From Pseudomonas sp. TH43 (GTDB lineage Bacteria; Pseudomonadota; Gammaproteobacteria; Pseudomonadales; Pseudomonadaceae), in assembly GCF_016650635.1 (NCBI RefSeq), contig NZ_JAEKFI010000001.1, positions 1,054,001 to 1,118,000 of the forward strand: DNA of 64,000 bases, given 5' to 3'. Under the pieces are notes generated by a model, which was given only the letters and a program-made list of their open reading frames with translations, was not told the origin of the DNA and did not search any database. This document shows positions 7,872-14,835 of the stretch, one piece after another; the stretch's first letter is position 1; the number at the start of each line of letters is the position of its first letter. The translations under genes and the position numbers were made by a program.

Positions 7872-8990
7872 ATGAAACCTCGTGCACGTGACCTCAATAT
7901 TCTCATCGGCCAGATGCAGCCCGGTCCGCTCAACGCCATCACCGATGTACCCGGCATCCGCGTCGGCCACAGCAATGTGCGCGGTCGCAGCAGCGCGGGT
8001 CGCGACATCTGCACCGGCGTCACCCTGATCGAGCCGCGGCAGGGCTCGACCAGCCAGCAACCGTGCTTCGCCGGGGTGCATGTGCTCAACGGCAACGGTG
8101 ATGCCACGGGGCTTGAGTGGATTCGCGAAGCCGGATTGCTGACCAGCCCTATCGCGTTTACCAACACCCATAGCCTCGGCGTGGTGCGTGACGCGCTGAT
8201 TGTGCTGGATCGCGAACAGCAACCGGATGATGGTCGCCTCTACTGGAACATGCCGGTGGTGCTGGAGACTTACGACGGGCTGATCAATGACATCAACGGC
8301 TTTCACGTCAAGCCCGAGCACGTCGCCGAAGCCATGCAAAACGCGGCCGCCGGTCCGGTACAGGAAGGCGCCGTGGGCGGAGGCAGCGGCATGATCTGCC
8401 ATGAATTCAAGGGTGGCATTGGCACGGCATCACGCCGTTTGAGCGATGTTCAGGGCGGTTGGACGGTGGGTGCGATTGTGCAAGCCAACCACGGCATTCG
8501 CAGTGAATTGCGGGTCGACGGTTACCCGGTCGGCCGCTACATGGAACAGGTGGACTCGCCCTTCTTGCGCGCATCGTTGCCGCATCCCGGCATGGGTTCC
8601 ATCGTGGTCTGCCTGGCCACCGATGCACCGCTGCTGCCCCATCAATGCACGCGTCTGGCGCAGCGCGCCAGCCTCGGCCTCGCGCGTACCGGCGGTGGTA
8701 ACGAGGATCACAGCGGCGACATTTTCATCGCGTTCGCCACCGGCAACGATCACGTTCCGCCCGCGGCGTATGAAGGCAAAGGCGCGTCGACCTGCGATGG
8801 CTTGCGCATGGTCAACAACGACCACATCAGCGAACTGTTCCTCGCCGCCACCGAAGCGGTTGAAGAGGCGATCATCAACGCCCTGCTTGCCAGCGAAAGC
8901 ACTGAAGGCAATGGCCACGCTGTACCGGGACTGGACGAAAAAACCCTGCTCGCCGCCCTCGAAAAGGCCGGCTGGCCCGGCGCCCGCTAA
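7872..8990 (+). CDS. P1 family peptidase (DmpA/BapA-like aminopeptidase)
   Basis: A 372-residue Ntn-hydrolase of the DmpA family. The start ITDVPGIRVGH and the segment PCFAGVHVLNGNGDATGLEW are family hallmarks. GGIGTASRR around residue 185 carries the Ser that in this family becomes the N-terminal nucleophile after self-cleavage into alpha and beta chains. GGGNEDHSGDIFIAFAT near residue 275 is also typical. Such enzymes release N-terminal amino acids from D-, L- or beta-amino acid peptides; the specificity here is unknown. There is no signal peptide, so it should be cytosolic. A REPIN lies just upstream. Confidence 0.92.
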   Translation: MKPRARDLNILIGQMQPGPLNAITDVPGIRVGHSNVRGRSSAGRDICTGVTLIEPRQGSTSQQPCFAGVHVLNGNGDATGLEWIREAGLLTSPIAFTNTHSLGVVRDALIVLDREQQPDDGRLYWNMPVVLETYDGLINDINGFHVKPEHVAEAMQNAAAGPVQEGAVGGGSGMICHEFKGGIGTASRRLSDVQGGWTVGAIVQANHGIRSELRVDGYPVGRYMEQVDSPFLRASLPHPGMGSIVVCLATDAPLLPHQCTRLAQRASLGLARTGGGNEDHSGDIFIAFATGNDHVPPAAYEGKGASTCDGLRMVNNDHISELFLAATEAVEEAIINALLASESTEGNGHAVPGLDEKTLLAALEKAGWPGAR

Positions 8991-9004
8991 CCCCAAAATC
9001 CCCC

Positions 9005-9091
9005 CGCAGGAGCTGACGAGTGAAACGAGGCCGCGATCTTTTGATCTTCAAAAAACTCAAAAGATCGCAGCCTGCGGCAGCTCCTGCAGGG
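9005..9091. repeat. REPIN
   Basis: Arms GCAGGAGCTGACGAGTGAAA and ...GCAGCCTGCGGCAGCTCCTG pair at their outer ends and at the inner ATCTTTTGA/TCAAAAGAT. It sits between the P1 peptidase and the open tail behind the convergent GNAT gene. Confidence 0.88.
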
Positions 9092-9092
9092 G

Positions 9093-9236
9093 TTATTTGA
9101 ACATCTGAGCGCCGAGTTCACGCGCCGCTTTCAGTGGCAACTGCGGACCTCGTACTTGCGATTCCGGCAGCCGCGTCGAACTGACGTCAAAGAGCCTTGA
9201 GGCAGATTTTTTGTCGGCGTTTTTTGCTTGCTCCCT
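9093..9236 (-). pseudogene. Open in-frame extension behind the GNAT stop codon (possible severed C-terminus)
   Basis: On the minus strand, reading on from the GNAT gene's TGA (9237-9239) in the same frame gives 47 sense codons and then TAA. The peptide includes SRLFDVSSTRLPE and PQLPLKAARELGAQMFK, which look like real protein with codon use typical of the neighbours. No ATG, GTG or TTG start lies in its first part. The simplest reading is that this is the former C-terminus of the GNAT protein, cut off by a new TGA. Alternatives are a short non-coding stretch that is open by chance, or stop-codon read-through. Confidence 0.5.
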
Positions 9237-9923
9237 TCAATGCAGGGTCAGGCGCTGGCGGACAAATTCCTCGGTGTGACGGGTGGTCTGATCGAGATGG
9301 CGGTCGCGCTGCTTCTCGGCGTCGAGCATCGCCCGTTTGCCATTCTTCTGTAGCAGATACGTGTGAATCTGCTGCACTTCCAGCGATCGGTAAATCGGCG
9401 TGGTGTCGATAAAGCCGCGCAGGCCATTGCTGCGGTAATGCCGAGTACTCATGAGTACTTGCGTCTCGCGCGCAGCGATCACCTCAAAGCCCAACGCTTC
9501 GAAATAAGGGACTTTGCCGACGGTGCAGGCCAGTTCGGCGTGCGGATAACGCCCGACCATTTCGCCAATCAACGCCCGCGCCACACCCTGACGTCGATGC
9601 CCTTCACGCACGGCCATGTAAGCCACGCTGCACGCCTCCCAATCGCCCTGCACCGGCAGGTACAAGAGGAAACCGATCACTTGCTCCGGATCCTCGTCAT
9701 CGCTCGCGACCAGCAATTCCACCTCGGTACCCTTCTCGCCATTCAACGCTTCCAGATACAGATGCACCTCATAGCCGACTGCGTACTGATAGACGTTGTA
9801 CAGCAGGTTGCTCGGGCCGAGACCGATCGCGCTGATGTCGGTCAGGTAGTCGACCACCATTTGCAGAATCTGGCTGTTGACGCCTTCGGGGCATGGGGTT
9901 TTGTAGTGGGTGATGCGTGGCAT
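9237..9923 (-). CDS. GNAT family N-acetyltransferase, possibly truncated
   Basis: A 228-residue protein with a GNAT core in the middle. The acetyl-CoA-binding motif A is visible as VAYMAVREGHRRQGVARALI (about residues 100-120), with the R/Q-x-x-G-x-G/A pattern, and FEALGFEVI follows as motif B. The N-terminal ~60 residues and the C-terminal ~70 residues (HYRSNGLRGFIDTTPIYRSLE) go beyond a minimal GNAT domain. The frame stays open for another 47 codons after its TGA, so the ancestral protein may have had about 275 residues. The acetyl acceptor is unknown. Confidence 0.85.
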   Translation of the reverse strand: MPRITHYKTPCPEGVNSQILQMVVDYLTDISAIGLGPSNLLYNVYQYAVGYEVHLYLEALNGEKGTEVELLVASDDEDPEQVIGFLLYLPVQGDWEACSVAYMAVREGHRRQGVARALIGEMVGRYPHAELACTVGKVPYFEALGFEVIAARETQVLMSTRHYRSNGLRGFIDTTPIYRSLEVQQIHTYLLQKNGKRAMLDAEKQRDRHLDQTTRHTEEFVRQRLTLH

Positions 9924-9980
9924 GACAAACGAACTCCGACAGAAAACCGCAACATCATACCCTCTCCCGACACCAACCCC

Positions 9981-10067
9981 CTGTAGGACCTGCCTCAGGC
10001 GACGATCTTTTGAGCTTGATCGAGCAAACCAGGCGCCAAAAACCGCAGCCTGCGACAGCGCCTACCT
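9981..10067. repeat. Degenerate REPIN
   Basis: Left arm CTGTAGGACCTGCCTCAGGC and a right arm GCAGCCTGCGACAGCGCCTA; the inner ATCTTTTGA partner is decayed. Older copy of the same REP type seen at 6.7 and 9.0 kb. It fills part of the gap before the YXWGXW genes. Confidence 0.75.
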
Positions 10068-10166
10068 TGAAGAAAATTTCATCTGCGGCCAATGGGATGT
10101 TTGCCTTTTGAAGCGTCCAATTCTTCAGCTGCGTTAACTTTTCAACGCAGGCCTTGAGGAGTTGTC

Positions 10167-10490
10167 ATGAGCGTTTTGCGTTCCCTGTCCAAATGGCGAA
10201 AAACATTGCTGCTGGTGCCTTTGACCCTGGCGGCGCTGGCCAGCACGCCGGTGTTTGCGCAGCAGGTGGTGATTGTCCAGCAAGCGCCTCCGCCGATGCG
10301 CATGGAAGTGATGCCCGGCCCGCGCCCCGGTTATGTCTGGGATCAGGGCCATTGGCGCTGGCAAGGCCGAGGTTATGTGTGGATGCCCGGCCACTGGCAG
10401 CCGGTGCGATACAACGCGCACTGGAAGCCGGGGCATTGGCAGGCGCGCGGGCCGAACTGGTTCTGGGTTGAGGGGCATTGGGTGCGTTGA
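10167..10490 (+). CDS. YXWGXW repeat-containing secreted protein
   Basis: A 107-residue exported protein. It has a Sec signal peptide (KWRKTLLLVPLTLAALA, cleavage near VFAQQ) and then a short mature part made of aromatic repeats: GYVWDQGHWRWQG, GYVWMPGHWQPV, HWKPGHWQARG and FWVEGHWV. These are the YXWGXW-type repeats found in short envelope proteins of many Proteobacteria; the role is unknown. The next gene encodes a related lipoprotein 39 bp downstream, so the two probably form one transcript. The mature part is rich in His and Trp, which could bind metal; that is speculation. Confidence 0.85.
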   Translation: MSVLRSLSKWRKTLLLVPLTLAALASTPVFAQQVVIVQQAPPPMRMEVMPGPRPGYVWDQGHWRWQGRGYVWMPGHWQPVRYNAHWKPGHWQARGPNWFWVEGHWVR

Positions 10491-10529
10491 TTGCCCGGCC
10501 TGCCATCGTCATCTATCGAGAACATCACC

Positions 10530-10742
10530 ATGTCGAAAACCGTTAAAACGTTGCTCGCCGCCACGCTAGTGGCCATCACCCTGTCCGGCTGCGTCGTCGC
10601 CCCCGCCCGCCCGCACCGGCCACCGCCGCCCGTGGAAGTCGTGCCGGTGATGCCGGCGCCGGGTTATCACTGGGTCGCCGGTCACTACCGCTGGGGCGGC
10701 AATGAATGGCGCTGGGTGCCGGGCCACTGGCGCGCCTATTGA
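10530..10742 (+). CDS. YXWGXW repeat-containing lipoprotein
   Basis: A short lipoprotein of about 70 residues. The lipobox is ITLSGC with Cys near residue 19, followed by a proline-rich stretch and two aromatic repeats (GYHWVAGHYRWGG and WRWVPGHW). I chose the ATG at 10530; the open frame extends to a TTG right after the upstream stop but that would precede the signal sequence. It follows the related secreted protein and was probably made by duplication with a change of anchoring. Function unknown. Confidence 0.82.
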   Translation: MSKTVKTLLAATLVAITLSGCVVAPARPHRPPPPVEVVPVMPAPGYHWVAGHYRWGGNEWRWVPGHWRAY

Positions 10743-10793
10743 GAATGGCGGGCGGATGTCATCTAGCTAACACCAGGACAACGCCCGCCCCAC

Positions 10794-11612
10794 TCACTTG
10801 ATCCGGTAATGAAAGGTGTTGCGCACGGCCGGTACCGACACCGCGACACCTTCAATCACTCGCGGCTGATAACGAAAGGTTTGCGCCGCGGCCAGAGACG
10901 GACGGATGAACAACGGATGACAGCCGTCCAGCACTGTCGGGTTCTCCACCCGGCCTTGCGGGTTGACCGTGTACTCCACGGAGCAATCGCCCTCGATGTT
11001 CTTATCCAGCGCCCGCTCCGGATATTCCGGTGCCTCTTTGCTCAACGGCAGGTATTGGCGGCTGTCGGCCAGTGCTTGCTGACGCGCGCGCTCGACGCTT
11101 TGTGCCTGTGCTTGCGCCTGACTGGCTTGTTGTTGCGCAGCCTGCTGTTGTGCCACACGTTGCTGCGCAGCGTCCTCTGCATGCTTGCGCTGCTCGGTTT
11201 GCTGGCGCTGTTGCTCGGCCAGTTGCTCGCGTTTGCGTTCCTCGACCCGCTTGCGGGCCAGAGCTGACTGCTCGACTTTTTGCGCCTGCGGTTTCGGCTC
11301 GGCCTGCGGTTTTACCGGCTCGACCGGTGCTGCAACCACCGGCTCGGCGATCGCTACCGGAGCCGGAGCCGGAGCCAAAGCCGGTTCAGGCTGTGGAGGC
11401 TGAGCCGCCGGGGCGACCATCACCAGTTGCGTGGTCAACACCCGTGGCGGCTTGAGCGGCGGAGCCGACGGCGCCCAGGCATTGATCAACAACAGCAGCA
11501 CCCCGGCGTGCAACGCCACTGCCAGCGTCGCCGCAAAACTGTGCTGCCAGAAGTCGTTGCGCGATAGCGGCGCTGAAAGCGTTGCTGGACTGTGCATGAT
11601 CATCGCCGTCAT
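10794..11612 (-). CDS. tonB: Energy transducer TonB with TolA-like helix
   Basis: A 272-residue TonB-family protein. An N-terminal transmembrane anchor (about residues 25-47, SFAATLAVALHAGVLLLLIN) contains the SxxxH-type face. A Pro/Ala/Val-rich spacer follows, then a Gln/Ala/Arg/Lys-rich stretch of about 90 residues that reads as a long coiled helix like TolA domain II, then a C-terminal TonB domain (YPERALDKNIEGDCSVEYTV ... RYQPRVIEGV). It starts by an ATGA overlap with exbD and is the last gene of the receptor/phytase operon. It should pass proton-motive energy to the receptor encoded at 14.8-17.4 kb. The Pro-rich plus TolA-like spacer is an unusual mix. Confidence 0.9.
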   Translation of the reverse strand: MTAMIMHSPATLSAPLSRNDFWQHSFAATLAVALHAGVLLLLINAWAPSAPPLKPPRVLTTQLVMVAPAAQPPQPEPALAPAPAPVAIAEPVVAAPVEPVKPQAEPKPQAQKVEQSALARKRVEERKREQLAEQQRQQTEQRKHAEDAAQQRVAQQQAAQQQASQAQAQAQSVERARQQALADSRQYLPLSKEAPEYPERALDKNIEGDCSVEYTVNPQGRVENPTVLDGCHPLFIRPSLAAAQTFRYQPRVIEGVAVSVPAVRNTFHYRIK

Positions 11613-12055
11613 TGCGGGGCCTCGGTCACCAACCCCAGATTGCTTACCCCGCCCTGCTGCAACGCCGACATCGCGGCGACCACGCTGCCATAACCGGCGT
11701 CCTTGTCGGCGCGGATATACACCTGCATATCCGGGTGCTGCGCAACAATCTGCTCGACCTTGGCACGCATCTCGTCAAGTGCCACGGCACTGTCGGTCTG
11801 GTGTTGGGTATCGAGTTCGCCGCCCAGATTCCAGAAGTAACCGCCCTCAGCCTTCACCGACAGCGTCAGAATCTGTTGGCGCGTGTCAGTGGCCAGGGCT
11901 TCGCTGGCGATCTTCGGCAGTTCGACTTTCACCCCCTGCGTGAGCATTGGCGCGGTCACCATGAAAATCACCAACAGCACCAACATCACGTCGATGTAAG
12001 GCACCACGTTCATTTCAGCCTTGGGTCCGTGCTTGCGTTGCGGCCTGACTAGCAT
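11609..12055 (-). CDS. exbD: Biopolymer transport protein ExbD/TolR
   Basis: A 148-residue inner-membrane protein of the ExbD/TolR family. It has one transmembrane helix near the N-terminus (NVVPYIDVMLVLLVIFMVT) with the conserved membrane Asp in YID, and a periplasmic domain ending in VVAAMSALQQGGVSNLGLVT. The sequence is closer in look to TolR than to the usual siderophore ExbD. It forms the proton channel with the ExbB/TolQ protein encoded 14 bp upstream, and it overlaps tonB by four bases, so the three are translated together. Confidence 0.92.
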   Translation of the reverse strand: MLVRPQRKHGPKAEMNVVPYIDVMLVLLVIFMVTAPMLTQGVKVELPKIASEALATDTRQQILTLSVKAEGGYFWNLGGELDTQHQTDSAVALDEMRAKVEQIVAQHPDMQVYIRADKDAGYGSVVAAMSALQQGGVSNLGLVTEAPQ

Positions 12056-12069
12056 GGTCGTTCTCCTTC

Positions 12070-12780
12070 TCAGGCCGCAGCGGCTAGGTTCATCGGCGTG
12101 CCGTGCAACTGGCGGTGCAGACGCACTTGCAGTTCGTTGCCGAAGGCGTAATAACGCGTCAACAAGGTCTGGCTACGCGCGGCAAAACGGTTGTAGGCGA
12201 TGACCGCCGGGATCGCCGCGAACAGGCCGATGGCGGTGGCAATCAGCGCTTCGGCGATACCTGGGGCGACGGTCGACAGCGTCGCCTGCTGCACCTGAGA
12301 CAAACCGAGGAACGAATTCATGATCCCCCACACGGTGCCAAACAAACCGATGTAAGGACTGACCGAACCGACCGTGGCGAGAAACTGCAAACCCTTTTCC
12401 AGTTGCAGTTCCTGTTCGCTGATAGCGACATGCAACGCTCGCTCGACACCTTCCTGCACCGCATCGGCGTTGCTGCCCGTGTGCTGATTGAGATGACGAA
12501 ATTCGGCGAACCCGGCGTTGAAGATCGGCTCGACACCAGCCTCGGCGTCTTGTACTTGCGCGGTTTCGCGGTACAGCGGCAGTAACTCGGGCGCCTGGCG
12601 AAAACGCTGGATGAAACCGTGCAACTGCCGGTCGCGGCGTTGCAGCACGCGACTGCGCTGGAGGATCAGGTACCAACTGACGATCGATGCCAGCAACAGT
12701 GTCAGCATCACCGCTTTGACCAACAGACTGGCGTCGCTGATCAGCCCCCAGATAGTCATGTGTTCGAGCGTGGCCTGCAT
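12070..12780 (-). CDS. exbB: MotA/TolQ/ExbB proton channel family protein
   Basis: About 236 residues, the usual size. Three hydrophobic segments are visible: near residues 17-35 (VKAVMLTLLLASIVSWYLIL), near 140-160 (LATVGSVSPYIGLFGTVWGI) and near 180-200 (EALIATAIGLFAAIPAVIAY). The middle segment and GTVWGIMNSF are the family signature. I chose the ATG at 12780, which has AAGGAG seven bases upstream; the longer frame lacks one. It pairs with the ExbD/TolR protein to power the TonB protein of this operon. Sequence details favour the TolQ side of the family, though the context is a TonB receptor system rather than tol-pal. Confidence 0.9.
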   Translation of the reverse strand: MQATLEHMTIWGLISDASLLVKAVMLTLLLASIVSWYLILQRSRVLQRRDRQLHGFIQRFRQAPELLPLYRETAQVQDAEAGVEPIFNAGFAEFRHLNQHTGSNADAVQEGVERALHVAISEQELQLEKGLQFLATVGSVSPYIGLFGTVWGIMNSFLGLSQVQQATLSTVAPGIAEALIATAIGLFAAIPAVIAYNRFAARSQTLLTRYYAFGNELQVRLHRQLHGTPMNLAAAA

Positions 12781-12870
12781 GGTGAAACTCCTTGTGGGCA
12801 ATGGCCGGTACTGCCGAAGCAAGCACCGCGCCGCTATTCGATGAAAAAGTCATGACCGATTGATGACGAC

Positions 12871-14775
12871 TCAGGGCAATTTCAGTGCTTGGGTCACCTC
12901 GGCCCATGGTACGAACTTGAAGTTCTGGCTTTGCTCGGGCATGCGTTTGCGGCCGTCCTGCACCACCAACAGGCCTTGGCTCCAAGGCCCGCCGAGGTTG
13001 ACCGAGGTCACTTCCAGGCCGTCGGTTTCCGAGGCACCGTCAATACCGGCAGCGGCGTTGAGCCCGACCCGAAAAGCGCCGTGAACGGCAAACGGCGGTT
13101 CGGCGTCCAGCACCAGATAACTGTCATTACCCTGGCTGGACACCACCAGATAGTCGCGCGCCGGGCTCTGATACAGCGCCAGCCCTTCGACATCCGCGTG
13201 CAGCGGCCCACCGACCTTGATCACATGGGTGAGGGTCGCTGGCTGATCGGCGCGGGCATCCACCGCCCAGACGCCAACGTCCTCCTCGCCAATAAACAGC
13301 CGCTGCCGCTGGTCGTCGGCGACGCAGCCTTCCGGCTGGCTGTCGACCTTGAAGCGGCGGACCAACTCGCCGGTAACCTTGCCGCTCGCAGCGCCGAGGC
13401 GGTATTGCAGAAAGGTGCCGTCCTTGTCGTTGGCAATCGCGTAGATCTCACCGCTGGCCGGTTGAAACAGGCACAGGCCGTAGATGTCTTTCAGCGGTGT
13501 CGGCACTTCGCCGATGTCGCGCAACTCGCCGCTGCTACGGTCGATGGCGAACAGGCTGAGGCTGTTGTGATCGCGATGACTGGCCACCGCCAGATCCACC
13601 GTCTGTGCGCCAAATTGGAAGTTGGGCCGCACATCGACGTTGTTCAGGCGTCCGACCGGCAATTCCTGCACTTGCTTGCCTTGCAGGTCATACACCAGCA
13701 GACCCTGCTTTTTATTGGTGCCCAGTACGCGGCTTAAGGAGGGCTGCTGCGGATGCACCCAGATCGCCGGGTCGTCTGCTGCATCGCCTTGGCGCGCGAC
13801 CGGATCGCTCTGCACGTGGGCGGCGACATTCGGCAGCTTCGGCGGCAATGCCAGCGGCGTCGCTTGCCAGTCGAGGCGGCCCTGATAGGCGCGGCCATCG
13901 TCATCGTCGCGGATCAGCACTTGCAGGCCTTGCGCGGTTTTGCGCACGGCGAGGTTTTCCGGCTCTTTCAAGCCGGCCAGCGGCAACGTCGCTTGCGCCG
14001 TCCAGCCCTCGTCCCGTTGTTGGTAGAGGTGCAACTGCGCCGCTTTCGGGTCGAGCCCGATCAGCCCGCCCGGCACCAATGCGATGGCACCGGCCTCGCC
14101 TTTGATCTGGCCGAACGGCTCGCGCAGGGCCACCGGCGAGCGCTGCACATCGGCTTCGGCGTGCGCGGGATAAGTCCACCAGCCGACGTTCTCTTCGTTG
14201 ACCAGCAATTGCTCGGCGGCATCATCGACCTGGCAAAACTGCGCCGACGGCGGCAGTGGCAAACCGCGCACCCGTTGCGCTTGAGCATTGAGCGTGGCGC
14301 CGTTACCTACCAGCCATTGTTCGCCCTTGCCCTCCTCGCCGACCAGAAACACGAACAGGTTGTCGGCACTGTCGCGGTACAGGCACACGCCGTTTACCGC
14401 GAAATCCCGCGTCGGCAGATACAGCGGCGCACCCCATTGGCGCTGGGCCAGATCCAGCCCGACCACCAGCGCGCGCTGACTGGCATTGTCAACGCTGGCG
14501 ACCCATGCGTGACGTTCGTCAGCGCGGTTGTCGAGGCCGCTGAAAGAACCGGGCAGGCGCGCCAGTTCCGTGCCCTGGCCGTCAAGCAACAGCAAACCGT
14601 TGGCAGCACTGACGCCAAGACGTCCATCCCCGGGCAAGAAACCCAGCGCTTCGAATTTCAGCTTCGGCGCCCACGGCGTCAATACCAGGCTCGGCGTGGC
14701 GGCCAGCGTCTGGCTGGCGCCAAGGGCGATCAGGGCGCCCAGCAGCCAGCGTTTGTGTCGCAAAGAAATACTCAT
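12871..14775 (-). CDS. Beta-propeller phytase (two-domain)
   Basis: A secreted phytase of about 634 residues with signal peptide (KRWLLGALIALGASQTLAAT). The C-terminal half, from about residue 310, is a full 3-phytase propeller: ADDPAIWVHP, NVDVRPNF, YGLCLF, PEGCVADDQRQRLFIGEEDV, ADVEGLALY, SSQGND and ETDGLEV carry the calcium- and phosphate-binding residues of this family. The N-terminal ~290 residues are a weaker propeller-like repeat (VNEENVGWW echoes GEEDVGVW) that lacks the key motifs, as in known dual-domain enzymes. It removes phosphate from myo-inositol hexakisphosphate with calcium, in the periplasm or outside. Encoded 60 bp downstream of the TonB-dependent receptor. Confidence 0.93.
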   Translation of the reverse strand: MSISLRHKRWLLGALIALGASQTLAATPSLVLTPWAPKLKFEALGFLPGDGRLGVSAANGLLLLDGQGTELARLPGSFSGLDNRADERHAWVASVDNASQRALVVGLDLAQRQWGAPLYLPTRDFAVNGVCLYRDSADNLFVFLVGEEGKGEQWLVGNGATLNAQAQRVRGLPLPPSAQFCQVDDAAEQLLVNEENVGWWTYPAHAEADVQRSPVALREPFGQIKGEAGAIALVPGGLIGLDPKAAQLHLYQQRDEGWTAQATLPLAGLKEPENLAVRKTAQGLQVLIRDDDDGRAYQGRLDWQATPLALPPKLPNVAAHVQSDPVARQGDAADDPAIWVHPQQPSLSRVLGTNKKQGLLVYDLQGKQVQELPVGRLNNVDVRPNFQFGAQTVDLAVASHRDHNSLSLFAIDRSSGELRDIGEVPTPLKDIYGLCLFQPASGEIYAIANDKDGTFLQYRLGAASGKVTGELVRRFKVDSQPEGCVADDQRQRLFIGEEDVGVWAVDARADQPATLTHVIKVGGPLHADVEGLALYQSPARDYLVVSSQGNDSYLVLDAEPPFAVHGAFRVGLNAAAGIDGASETDGLEVTSVNLGGPWSQGLLVVQDGRKRMPEQSQNFKFVPWAEVTQALKLP

Positions 14776-14835
14776 GAACCGGCAGAATCCTTGTCGTGTG
14801 TGGATCGACGGCGGCACCCGGCCGCCCTCCGAGGC

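Noticed and set aside
9237..9239. TGA as a selenocysteine codon
   Set aside because: No obvious SECIS-type hairpin directly after it and GNAT proteins are not known selenoproteins; a nonsense change or natural stop is simpler.
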